Assembly (NCBI RefSeq): GCF_024294905.1
Contig: NZ_JANCOC010000009.1
Location: 1 to 19,347 of the forward strand
Direction: 5' to 3'
Length of the DNA: 19,347 nucleotides
Source of the DNA: Rothia gullae
Lineage (GTDB): Bacteria > Actinomycetota > Actinomycetes > Actinomycetales > Micrococcaceae
The notes below the pieces were generated by a model that ran no database searches, was not told the DNA's origin, and was given only the letters and a program-made list of their open reading frames with translations. Both the position numbers and the translations under genes were made by a program. Below, piece after piece: positions 1-6,271 of the stretch (its first letter is position 1; every line of letters starts with the position of its first letter).

Positions 1-445
1 AAAGCCAGTCAACCGCTTCTGACTAGGAGAAACACCGAAGAAGTTCTTCGTTTTTCCTCCTCGCCGCGGCGACTCATACAACTATACAGACCCCCAAACA
101 CCCCCGCAACCCGAAATAGGGTGAAGTAGACCACAAATAAGGCCTCGAATAGGTTTCAAACACCCTTCCAGGTACCAAAATACCTAGTCAGTGCTTTTTA
201 TGGGTGCTAAAAAATCTTTAAAAAACTTCCAAAAAACCTTATAAACGCAGAAGAAACCACTCAAACCCTCGCAGAATGCCCTCTAGCACCCCTCCGCAGC
301 CCCCGATTCCCATACCCTACACCTGGGCGCCCATACCTATAGGTACAGAAAGCCCCTCCCCTTCCATCCCAAAAGGAACAGAAGAAGAGGGGTACAGCTA
401 CAGAGTGCTGAAAGCTTAGTACTGAAACGCTTAGTGCTGAGCTGG
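1..445. other. Gene-free left end, downstream of dnaB
   Basis: No open frame here looks like a protein. The stretch is A/C-rich with several A-runs (about 210-240) and a 12-bp palindrome TACCTATAGGTA at 334-345. A small hairpin (CGAAG...CTTCG, 36-50) is followed directly by TTTTT, so it could end a plus-strand transcript entering from the left; its stem is only 5 bp. I cannot identify a clear terminator for dnaB in it. The octamer CCCATACC occurs twice (about 309 and 331). Confidence 0.5.
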
Positions 446-458
446 TTAGTACTGGGGA
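399..458. repeat. Degenerate 15-bp tandem repeat across the dnaB stop codon
   Basis: About four imperfect units with core TTAGTRCTGA follow each other at 14-15 bp spacing: AGTGCTG at 404, AGTACTG at 418, AGTGCTG at 433 and AGTACTG at 448. The rightmost unit contains the dnaB stop codon (TTA on the plus strand, 446-448); the others lie just downstream of it. On the coding strand the units read CAGYACTAA, so they also supply extra TAA triplets. It looks like a local tandem duplication of the dnaB 3' end. Confidence 0.55.
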
Positions 459-1801
459 GGTGCCTCATTCGCCATATTGTTGAAGCGCGAGTACTTACCG
501 CTAAACGCCAACGGGATAGTACGAGTCGGACCACCACGGTGCTTAGCAATAATCATGTCCGCCTCACCCACACGCTCACTATCCGGGTTATACATATCCT
601 CACGATGCAACAGAATCACCATATCAGCATCCTGCTCAATAGAACCCGACTCACGCAGATCCGAAACCATCGGACGCTTATCAGTACGCTGCTCCGAACC
701 ACGGTTCAACTGAGACAGCGCAATCACCGGAACATCCAGCTCCTTAGCCAACAGCTTCAGGCTACGAGAGAACTCCGAAACCTCCTGCTGACGCGACTCA
801 ACCTTCTTACCCGAACTCATCAGCTGCAGGTAATCCAGCACCACAAGCTTCAAATCATTACGCTGCTTGAGGCGACGGCACTTCGCGCGAATCTCCATCA
901 GAGTCATATTCGGCGAATCATCAATAAAGAGAGGCGCAGAATCAATACGACCCTGCAGAGTCGCCAGGTTCGTCCAGCCCTCAGTATCCAGGTCACCCTT
1001 CTTCAAACGACCCATCGAAATCTTGCCCTCCGCAGAGAGAATACGCATCGCCAACTCAGTACGACTCATCTCCAGCGAGAAAAACACAGTCGTCATCTGA
1101 TGATGAATAGACGCAGAACGAGCAATATCCAGAGCCAAAGTCGACTTACCCACACCCGGACGAGCCGCAATAACAATCATCTGACCACCGTGCAGACCAC
1201 CGGTCAGCTCATCAAACTCAATAAAGTCAGTCGGCACACCGTACACGCCATCGGGGCGGTTCGAGTTCGCATCAATCTCATTGATGGTCTCCTCCAACGC
1301 CTCAGAGAAAGACACATAATCTTCCTTCGCATTACCATCAGTCACCGCATAAATCTCAGCCTGCGCCTGATCGACCAAAGTATCAACCTCAGTCTCATTG
1401 GCGTAACCCAGCTGAGCAATCTTCGTACCCGCTTCAATCAGGCGGCGCATAATCGCGTGCTCCTTAACAATCTCAGCGTAATACTGAGCGTTAGCAGCAG
1501 TCGGAACCGACGCAATCAGCGTATGAATATAGGACGCGCCACCCACACGAGTCAGCTCGCCGCGCTTCTTCAGCTCATCAGCAACCGTAATCGCATCCGC
1601 AGGGCTACCGTGACCGTAAAGAGAAAGAATTGCCTCATAAATCGTCTCGTGCGCCGGCTTATAGAAATCAGACGCACGCAGGCTCTCAACCACATCCGCA
1701 ATAGCGTCCTTCGACAGCAGCATGCCACCGAGCACCGACTGCTCAGCCACATCATCATGAGGCATAGTGCGGGAACCATAATCAATAGCAGTTTCAGACA
1801 T
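446..1801 (-). CDS. dnaB: Replicative DNA helicase DnaB
   Basis: Hexameric 5'-3' helicase that unwinds DNA at the fork and recruits primase. The 451-residue product has the DnaB N-terminal helical domain (about 12-115, including DVAEQSVLGGMLLS) and a RecA-type motor domain. Visible motifs are Walker A ARPGVGKST (213-221), Walker B VVLDYLQLM (320-328), SQLNRGSEQR (363-372) and the C-terminal KHRGGPTRT (420-428) with its arginine finger. Length is normal and there is no intein. The ATG is preceded by GAGGA at 5 nt. It follows the rplI operon in the usual actinobacterial order but is separated from it by about 2.5 kb of accessory sequence, so it probably has its own promoter in 1802-1906. I found no convincing -35/-10 pair there. 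Confidence 0.97.
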   Translation of the reverse strand: MSETAIDYGSRTMPHDDVAEQSVLGGMLLSKDAIADVVESLRASDFYKPAHETIYEAILSLYGHGSPADAITVADELKKRGELTRVGGASYIHTLIASVPTAANAQYYAEIVKEHAIMRRLIEAGTKIAQLGYANETEVDTLVDQAQAEIYAVTDGNAKEDYVSFSEALEETINEIDANSNRPDGVYGVPTDFIEFDELTGGLHGGQMIVIAARPGVGKSTLALDIARSASIHHQMTTVFFSLEMSRTELAMRILSAEGKISMGRLKKGDLDTEGWTNLATLQGRIDSAPLFIDDSPNMTLMEIRAKCRRLKQRNDLKLVVLDYLQLMSSGKKVESRQQEVSEFSRSLKLLAKELDVPVIALSQLNRGSEQRTDKRPMVSDLRESGSIEQDADMVILLHREDMYNPDSERVGEADMIIAKHRGGPTRTIPLAFSGKYSRFNNMANEAPPQY

Positions 1802-1906
1802 GCTTATCCTCGCGTTTCAATCCGATATCTACGACGTTCCAGAAACAATTTCTGCAGAACTCCTATGCTAGTTTCTCACGAAGGCACACGCGAAACCCAT
1901 ATACAC

Positions 1907-2171
1907 CTAACGGGGAGCGCGCAGATAATCCTCCATCTTCTCAACGGCGAGCGCCGCGCCATCCATAGTACGCATTGCCTCACCCAGCTGCCGCGCCCTA
2001 GCGCGCATGCCCTCATCGCTGAGCAGACGATCCAGAATATCGCGCCCATTGCCGCGGCACACATCATTCTTCGTAAAGAGCAGGGCGTTACCGTAGCACA
2101 CGCACTATCTCAATGCAGCGCGTGGTTTCACCCATATTAAAGCTTTCGGAAGAGAAAAGAATACGGCTCAT
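1907..2171 (-). pseudogene. Remnant of a glycosyltransferase-like gene with an internal deletion
   Basis: Two pieces of a protein gene sit in different frames. From ATG 2171 a frame reads MSRILFSSESFNMGETTRC and runs 27 codons to a TAA at 2088-2090; this resembles the N-terminal beta strand and loop of GT-B glycosyltransferases. A second frame (2101 to 1907) contains NGRDILDRLLSDEGMRARA and ends EDYLRAPR, resembling the C-terminal helix region of MGT/UGT-like glycosyltransferases. The roughly 300 central residues expected of such an enzyme are absent, and the junction is frameshifted. The family assignment rests on recognition of short motifs, so it is tentative. A decayed gene is more likely than a functional small protein. 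Confidence 0.55.
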
Positions 2172-2186
2172 AACCTCACCAGTGTA

Positions 2187-2238
2187 AAACGGAGCCTTAG
2201 TATTCCCCCGTATACGGGGGAATACTAAGGCTCCGTTT
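2187..2238 (-). terminator. Perfect 52-bp palindrome, terminator of the methyltransferase gene
   Basis: The two 26-nt arms are exactly complementary with no unpaired centre (AAACGGAGCCTTAG... meets ...CTAAGGCTCCGTTT). It lies 31 bp past the methyltransferase stop. Read on the minus strand the stem ends CCGTTTTA, a short U tract, so it can act as a Rho-independent terminator there. A terminator in the plus direction is less likely because the tail there is TTTCG. Confidence 0.75.
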
Positions 2239-2269
2239 CGCTATATAAGCTTTGCGGTGTGAGTCTGTC

Positions 2270-3076
2270 TTACTTCTTACGCAGAATCAGACCGATAGCG
2301 CCAATATGGTCCGCGTGACGGCGGAACACACCGCGCATACCCAGCACACGCTCACGAATCTGCGGCTTACGCACCAGGTTAAACGCAATCTTCGCAACGC
2401 CAGCGGCACCCTCATCAGCCAGCAGACGCTTCGGCTCCAACAGAGCCATATCGGTCTGGTACACATCCAGCACCTCAAAACCAGCCTCTTCCGCCAGAGC
2501 AGTCCACTCGGCAACAGTCAGCGGGCGGGCGTTCACACGGATAGTACGCGCCAAATCCTTCTGAATCTCTTCCTTCAGCTCGGGGCGCAGGTAATCAGGG
2601 ACTAGCGACATCTCATGAATAGCGTAGTAGCCGCCCGGACGCAGCAGACGAGCCGCCTCACGCATAATCTCCAGCTTGTGCTTATCGGTCTGCATGGTCA
2701 GCATCGCCTCACCCACCACGGCGTCGTAGCTTTCCGAAGGCAGACCGGTTTCCTGAGCGCTAGCGTTCACCACACGGTAGTTCGGCTTAGTCGATGCGCC
2801 AATACGCTCGGTCACGATTTCAGCAGCATTGGGATCAAGATCCACACCGGTGTAGCTCTTGGGGGAACGCTTCACAATCTCCAGTGCGGTAATACCCAGG
2901 CCCGGGGCAAACTCCACGACGTCAATGTCGCCGCCCAGAGCCCGAGCCAGCAGCCAGTTGGTGGTCTCGCGGCCGCCGGGGCGCAGAACCTTCTTGCCCA
3001 GCTGAGCCAGCAGCCAGTGACCTGCCGCCTTTTCGGCGGGGCGGTCGGTACCGGGAACGGAAGGGGTCTTAGACAC
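2270..3076 (-). CDS. Class I SAM-dependent methyltransferase
   Basis: Probable small-molecule methyltransferase of the UbiE/Erg6-like class; the substrate cannot be read from sequence. Motif I VEFAPGLGITALE is followed by the acidic ribose-binding strand TGVDLDPNAAEI, then SYDAVVGEAML and the post-motif RLLRPGGYYAIHEM. I place the start at GTG 3076 because GAGGAG lies 9 nt upstream. The frame stays open to 3235, but the extra 53 codons are Cys-rich and unlike a domain. That start gives 268 residues. The gene stands alone between a decayed gene and a long gene-free region, with its own terminator, and interrupts the usual dnaB-rplI neighbourhood, so it is probably accessory. Confidence 0.85.
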   Translation of the reverse strand: MSKTPSVPGTDRPAEKAAGHWLLAQLGKKVLRPGGRETTNWLLARALGGDIDVVEFAPGLGITALEIVKRSPKSYTGVDLDPNAAEIVTERIGASTKPNYRVVNASAQETGLPSESYDAVVGEAMLTMQTDKHKLEIMREAARLLRPGGYYAIHEMSLVPDYLRPELKEEIQKDLARTIRVNARPLTVAEWTALAEEAGFEVLDVYQTDMALLEPKRLLADEGAAGVAKIAFNLVRKPQIRERVLGMRGVFRRHADHIGAIGLILRKK

Positions 3077-3353
3077 GGAAGACAACTCCTCAATACTTGT
3101 ATTTAATATGCAAAATTTATCTTTACTAATTCTAGACCCGCCACCCCAAGAAAGGAAATATGACGTTATATAGAAGTATGGTTGCTCTTTATTACAGCAT
3201 GCCGCAACACCACTACAGCCACCCTTGCTACACACCCTAGAGATTAAACAGAAACTGGAGCTGGACCTCTCAATCCAACCCCAGTCTCATCACACACACA
3301 TACATACGAAAATCAGAGCAACTTCCGCAAGGAAAGTCCAACTTTCTGATGGC

Positions 3354-3600
3354 CCTCTCGAACCATATATATAAAGTATTATGCGTAAACCTTTATTCCC
3401 TGTAGGTTAAAGCTGTAAGAAAGCTGGGAATAGATTTTTCTTCAAAATCGGGGTTCAGCGCCCCGGATTTCACGCGGAAACTAGAAGTCGCGTTAAAAGA
3501 AGGATGGCAAGGCGCTTTTGCCTTGCCATCCTTCTTTCGCTAGCGGGCGACCCCGCTACACGAAACACACACATTCACATCGCAGTCCTCTCGAACCAAC
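3354..3600. repeat. Diverged pair of noncoding segments starting CCTCTCGAACCA
   Basis: Segments beginning at 3354 and 3587 share CCTCTCGAACCA, a TATA-like stretch a few bases later, then AACCTT about 25 nt on, and AAGCTGGGA roughly 60 nt on (3420-3429 and 3653-3661). Conservation in order but not in exact spacing suggests an old duplication of a noncoding element. Only the start of the second copy is included in the coordinates given. The alignment was made by eye. Confidence 0.35.
3496..3537 (-). terminator. Strong 18-bp hairpin, probable terminator
   Basis: The arms AAAGAAGGATGGCAAGGC (3496-3513) and its exact complement (3520-3537) enclose the 6-nt loop GCTTTT. On the minus strand the stem ends CTTCTTTTAACG, a U-rich tail that fits termination of minus-strand transcripts from the small membrane protein gene at 3721-4026. 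On the plus strand the tail is weaker (CTTTCGC), but it could still end an RNA made from the structured region upstream. Confidence 0.6.
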
Positions 3601-3720
3601 ACTTATAGTAAACACCCCCAACCTTATGGGAGGATTGAATTTCGCTGGAAACAAGCTGGGAGAAAACTAACAGAACCCTGAGAGCTTTGATATTGTGCAG
3701 TTTGCGGACTCTAAACCGGA

Positions 3721-4026
3721 CTAATAAGCCGCCATATACAGACCCAGCAGCACCAACGGGTTAACCACTACAGAAATAACCGCCAAGCAAATATTAGCCA
3801 TGCGGTACTGACGGAACTTCACCAGACCCACCAGCGCGCACACCAGCGCAATACTGGACGCAAGGCCGCCAACCACCAACAAAAGAAGCAAAAGAGCAGT
3901 AGCGACATTAGCGTCCGCAAATGGGATAACCGCTAGAGCGCACAGCAACAAATTGACGCACTCCAACACCACACCCGTGGACAGAAGCTGCGCACTAGAA
4001 GACAAACGTGAAAAAGATCGAGCCAT
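3721..4026 (-). CDS. Small hydrophobic membrane protein of unknown function
   Basis: A 101-residue protein that I do not recognise. It has three predicted membrane segments: about 17-37 (VVLECVNLLLCALAVIPF), about 42-68 (ATALLLLLLVVGGLASSIAL, continuing to VGLV) and about 76-100 (MANICLAVISVVVNPLVLLG). A short KFRQYR loop lies between the second and third, and the N-terminus is Ser/Arg-rich (MARSFSRLSSSAQ). There is no signal peptidase site or lipobox. Coding is supported by the coherent hydrophobic pattern and by downstream hairpin 3496-3537. No Shine-Dalgarno precedes the ATG; a TAGACT box 7 nt upstream suggests a leaderless transcript. It is a single-gene unit between the rplI operon and the methyltransferase. 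Confidence 0.7.
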   Translation of the reverse strand: MARSFSRLSSSAQLLSTGVVLECVNLLLCALAVIPFADANVATALLLLLLVVGGLASSIALVCALVGLVKFRQYRMANICLAVISVVVNPLVLLGLYMAAY

Positions 4027-4033
4027 GTCTACC

Positions 4034-4039
4034 AGTCTA
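4034..4039 (-). promoter_or_regulatory. Candidate -10 box of a leaderless transcript
   Basis: On the minus strand TAGACT is followed by 7 nt and then the ATG at 4026, which puts the expected transcription start at or next to the start codon. The upstream sequence has no purine-rich ribosome binding site. I see no clear -35 at the right distance, so this is tentative. Confidence 0.35.
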
Positions 4040-4128
4040 CGGGGTCAATTGGCGTACTTCGCAGTCGCAACCGCTCTAACCACCAATCCTTCTGTAGCAC
4101 AACACATATTCTCAGCCTCCAAAAACAA

Positions 4129-4144
4129 TGTTTCACGTGAAACA
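4129..4144. promoter_or_regulatory. parS: parS site (ParB-binding centromere), perfect
   Basis: TGTTTCACGTGAAACA is an exact 16-bp parS palindrome. It lies in the gap between rplI and the small membrane protein gene, about 9 kb from parB, and is the site furthest from parAB in this window. Confidence 0.93.
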
Positions 4145-4166
4145 TGTACAGGAGCGAATACAACAA

Positions 4167-4199
4167 ACGGGGCGCCCCTCACGAAGAGGGACACCCCGT
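4167..4199 (-). terminator. Terminator of the rpsF-ssb-rpsR-rplI operon
   Basis: ACGGGGCGCCCCTC pairs with GAGGGACACCCCGT around an ACGAA loop, with two internal mismatches. On the minus strand the hairpin lies 55 bp past the rplI stop and ends CCCCGTTTGTTGT, a moderate U-rich tail. It lies between the operon and the parS at 4129. Confidence 0.65.
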
Positions 4200-4254
4200 C
4201 CGACACTCAACACCGCGGCATCAAAGCACCAGCGTCAAATATCTAAAAATCTAC

Positions 4255-4707
4255 TTACGCAGCAGCAACGACGTCCAGGACAACGTTAGCAACAACGTCA
4301 GCGTGCAGGCGGACAGTCACCTTGTACTCACCGGTACGCTTGATAGCGGAACCCAGGTGGATGGTGCGCTTGTCAACGGAGCCAATGCCAGCAGCCTCAA
4401 TAGCCTCAGCAATAGCCTCAGCCTTGACGGTACCAAACAGGCGGCCGTCAGCGCCAGCCTTGTGTGCAACGACAACCGGCTTAGTAGCCAGGGACGCAGC
4501 AATTGCCTGAGCCTCTTCCAGAGAAGCCTTAGCACGAGCCGCACGAGCGGCGCGGATGGACTCAACCTGCTTCTCGCCACCCTGGGTCCAGGTCACGGCG
4601 AAGCCGCGGGGCAGCAGGTAGTTACGTGCGTAACCGTCCTTAACGGTGACAACATCGCCAGCTGCACCGAGGCCGGAAACTTCCTGAGTCAGAATGATCT
4701 TAGCCAT
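4255..4707 (-). CDS. rplI: 50S ribosomal protein L9
   Basis: Large-subunit protein that binds 23S rRNA near the base of the L1 stalk. The 150-residue length is normal. The N-terminal domain carries the L9 signature ([20 protein letters not shown], 17-36). A long connecting helix rich in Ala/Arg/Lys follows (about 43-75), then the C-terminal domain with [10 protein letters not shown] and [12 protein letters not shown]. The ATG is preceded by GGAGAG at 8 nt. It is the last gene of the operon, 20 nt after rpsR. Confidence 0.97.
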   Translation of the reverse strand: MAKIILTQEVSGLGAAGDVVTVKDGYARNYLLPRGFAVTWTQGGEKQVESIRAARAARAKASLEEAQAIAASLATKPVVVAHKAGADGRLFGTVKAEAIAEAIEAAGIGSVDKRTIHLGSAIKRTGEYKVTVRLHADVVANVVLDVVAAA

Positions 4708-4727
4708 GTTACTGTCTCTCCTTCTCT

Positions 4728-4964
4728 TTAGCGGCCAGCGCCGGAGTAGGGCAGCAGTGCAACTTCGCGGGCGTTCTTAATAGCCTGAGCGATCTTGCGC
4801 TGCTCCTGAACGGTCACGCCAGTCACGCGGCGAGCGCGGATCTTGCCGCGGTCGGAGATGAACTTGCGCAGAAGTGCGACGTCCTTGTAGTCGATAACGG
4901 TGACGTCAGCAGCCTTGAGGGGGTTCTGCTTGGGTTTGGGCTTACGGATTTCAGCCTTAGCCAT
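4728..4964 (-). CDS. rpsR: 30S ribosomal protein S18
   Basis: Small-subunit protein that pairs with S6 on the platform. The 78-residue product contains the S18 core [20 protein letters not shown] and [20 protein letters not shown], ending LLPYSGAGR. The N-terminal part (KPKQNPLKA) lacks the cysteines of zinc-binding S18, so this is the zinc-independent form. The ATG is preceded by AAGGAG at 7 nt. The gene lies between ssb and rplI. Confidence 0.97.
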   Translation of the reverse strand: MAKAEIRKPKPKQNPLKAADVTVIDYKDVALLRKFISDRGKIRARRVTGVTVQEQRKIAQAIKNAREVALLPYSGAGR

Positions 4965-4988
4965 CGTGGTGCTCCTTAGAGTTGGGAG

Positions 4989-5009
4989 CCCGCGGCGGAT
5001 AACCGCGGG
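4989..5009 (-). other. Intercistronic hairpin between ssb and rpsR
   Basis: CCCGCGG (4989-4995) and CCGCGGG (5003-5009) form a 7-bp all-GC stem with a 7-nt loop in the ssb-rpsR gap. Neither strand has a U tract after it, so it is more likely an RNA-processing or stability element, or a partial attenuator, than a full terminator. Confidence 0.45.
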
Positions 5010-5047
5010 ATGGATTGATAAATTACTATTCGGAAAACGAAACCGGC

Positions 5048-5680
5048 TTAGAACGGAGGTTCGTCGTCGGCGCCGCTACCCCAGTCATAGTTACCACCAG
5101 ACTGAGAACTCCACGGATCAGCAGCAGGAGCTGCCGGGGCCGCCGGAGCAGCCGGAGCGGAGTAGCCAGACTGGCCAGAGTAACCATTACCCTGAGCAAC
5201 AGCAAAATTGTTCTGCTGAGGAGCGGAGAAACCGCCCTGAGCAGCAGCGTTGTACCCAGCGCCACCGCCAAAGCCACCCTGCGCACCGCCACCGAAGTTA
5301 TTACCTCCGGCAGAACGCTGTGCGCGAGTCACCTGAGCAGTAGCAAAACGCAGAGTCGGGCCGATCTCCTCGACCTCAAGCTCAAACGAAGTACGACGCT
5401 CGCCTTCCTTGGTCTCGTACGAGCGAGACTTCAGACGGCCCTGCGCGATAACCTGAGTACCCTTCTTCAGAGTCTCTGCAACATTCTCAGCGTAACCACG
5501 CCACACCGACGCACGCAGGAACAGGGTCTCCCCATCCTCCCACTGGTTAGTCTGGCGGTTAAAAGTACGCGGAGTCGATGCGATCGTGAAATTAGCAACC
5601 GCCGCACCCGCAGGGGTGTAACGAAGCTCCGGATCGCCAGTCAGATTACCAATAACGGTAATAACGGTATCGCCTGCCAT
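5048..5680 (-). CDS. ssb: Single-stranded DNA-binding protein SSB
   Basis: Coats single-stranded DNA during replication, repair and recombination. The N-terminal OB fold (about 1-112) begins [20 protein letters not shown] and includes [19 protein letters not shown] and [21 protein letters not shown] disordered linker follows, rich in Gly, Gln, Asn and then Ala/Pro with repeated PAA units (about 172-186). The acidic tip DDEPPF is the docking site for partner proteins. At 210 residues it is long because of the linker, which is usual in actinobacteria. The ATG has GAGGAGG at 6 nt. The gene lies between rpsF and rpsR. Confidence 0.96.
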   Translation of the reverse strand: MAGDTVITVIGNLTGDPELRYTPAGAAVANFTIASTPRTFNRQTNQWEDGETLFLRASVWRGYAENVAETLKKGTQVIAQGRLKSRSYETKEGERRTSFELEVEEIGPTLRFATAQVTRAQRSAGGNNFGGGAQGGFGGGAGYNAAAQGGFSAPQQNNFAVAQGNGYSGQSGYSAPAAPAAPAAPAADPWSSQSGGNYDWGSGADDEPPF

Positions 5681-5731
5681 TTGATGCCTCCTCGATAAGA
5701 GTTACAAGTATGTTGAATCCAGTACAGCGCA

Positions 5732-5754
5732 ACCCCCTGACATTTTTAGGGGGT
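5732..5754 (-). other. Intercistronic hairpin between rpsF and ssb
   Basis: ACCCCCT (5732-5738) pairs with AGGGGGT (5748-5754). The minus-strand RNA has an A-rich loop and no U tract after the stem, so it may tune rpsF/ssb stoichiometry or protect the mRNA 3' end rather than stop transcription. An alternative pairing (CTGAC with GTCAG) overlaps it. Confidence 0.45.
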
Positions 5755-5775
5755 CAGCCGACCGGAAAGAAACAA

Positions 5776-6081
5776 CTACTTGCTGGAGATCTTCTGATCC
5801 TCCGGGCGGATGATCTTGGTACGCATGACGGACTCGTTCAGGTTCAGAACACGATCGAGCTCAGCTGCGGTCTCGGGGGTAGAGGTGAAGTTCACCACTG
5901 CGTAGATACCCTCAGACTTCTTCTGGATCTCGTATGCCAGGCGACGACGGCCCCAGATGTCGACGTTGTCGACGGAACCACCCTCGTTGGTCACGATCTC
6001 GAGGAACTTGGACAGCGACGGCTCAACCGCACGGTCCTCAACCTCGGGGCTGAGGATAACCATCAGTTCATATGCACGCAT
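5776..6081 (-). CDS. rpsF: 30S ribosomal protein S6
   Basis: Platform protein of the small subunit and partner of S18. The 101-residue product begins [20 protein letters not shown] and contains the S6 core [20 protein letters not shown] and [16 protein letters not shown] chose ATG 6081 because GGAGGGG lies 7 nt upstream; the frame is open to 6138, but those 19 residues match nothing in S6. It is the first gene of rpsF-ssb-rpsR-rplI. A folded leader lies just upstream. Confidence 0.96.
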   Translation of the reverse strand: MRAYELMVILSPEVEDRAVEPSLSKFLEIVTNEGGSVDNVDIWGRRRLAYEIQKKSEGIYAVVNFTSTPETAAELDRVLNLNESVMRTKIIRPEDQKISSK

Positions 6082-6098
6082 GATTAAACCCCTCCTTT

Positions 6099-6145
6099 GG
6101 GCTAAACGGCTATGGGATTTCCATAGCAGGAGATTCATTGTGCCC
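6099..6145 (-). promoter_or_regulatory. Structured rpsF leader, candidate S6:S18 autoregulatory RNA
   Basis: On the minus strand GGGC (6145-6142) can pair with GCCC (6102-6099). Inside it GCTATGG (6127-6121) pairs with CCATAGC (6115-6109) around an AAATC loop. The 3' side carries an unpaired CGTTTA segment with a CCG next to the inner stem. Leaders of rpsF operons in many bacteria have a hairpin with a CCG-containing bulge bound by S6:S18. Position and layout fit, but I have no alignment. Confidence 0.35.
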
Positions 6146-6218
6146 TACACGTGAAACACACCGGGCGGGGAACACGCATAGATTTCTTAACAATACACGA
6201 GAAAAAGCAGATAGAACA

Positions 6219-6256
6219 GTACCGCAGCGCGTGACCTCAACCATGCGATGCGGTAC
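6219..6256 (-). terminator. Hairpin downstream of the CCA-adding enzyme gene
   Basis: GTACCGCA (6219-6226) and TGCGGTAC (6249-6256) form an 8-bp stem with a 22-nt loop that can pair further. On the minus strand it starts 16 bp past the cca stop, and a TTTTT run follows about 15 nt after the stem. It likely separates cca from the rpsF promoter, which should lie between 6082 and 6218. Confidence 0.5.
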
Positions 6257-6271
6257 CAAAAACCGCAGAAG

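Larger units (their letters stand above)
3077..3720. other. Long gene-free region with several hairpins and a repeated CCTCTCRAWCCA motif
   Basis: About 640 bp without a convincing gene. Possible hairpins occur at 3254-3285 (ACTGG/CCAGT with inner TGGA/TCCA), 3312-3350 (ATCAGA/TCTGAT outer stem), 3393-3432 (TATTCCC/GGGAATA), 3446-3468 (ATC-GGGG/CCCC-GAT) and 3541-3558 (TAGCGGG/CCCGCTA). The motif CCTCTC followed by AATCCAAC or GAACCA(AC) occurs at 3266, 3354 and 3587; the last two are each followed by an AT-rich TATA stretch (3366-3375 and 3603-3608). It may hold the methyltransferase promoter and leader and one or more small RNAs. Strand and boundaries are not resolved. Confidence 0.4.

Noticed and set aside
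434..2140. A 568-codon open frame on the plus strand, antisense to dnaB
   Set aside because: It mirrors dnaB codon usage; the product is rich in Arg, His, Thr and Asn with no domain pattern, while the opposite strand is unmistakable DnaB.
3077..3235. Upstream extension of the methyltransferase by 53 codons
   Set aside because: The added residues are Cys/Ser/Tyr-rich without domain character, and GTG 3076 has a well-placed GAGGAG.
3354..3366. GGTTCGAGAGG on the minus strand resembles a tRNA T-loop
   Set aside because: No complementary T-stem, acceptor stem or anticodon arm can be drawn around it at either copy.
3266..3600. Three CCTCTC elements as a possible CRISPR-like array
   Set aside because: Copies are only 12-14 bp, imperfect and irregularly spaced (88 and 233 bp), with no cas gene in the window.
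6143..6158. A further parS upstream of rpsF
   Set aside because: Only 12 of 16 positions match and the left half is broken, so it is not listed as a site, only mentioned as a half-site.
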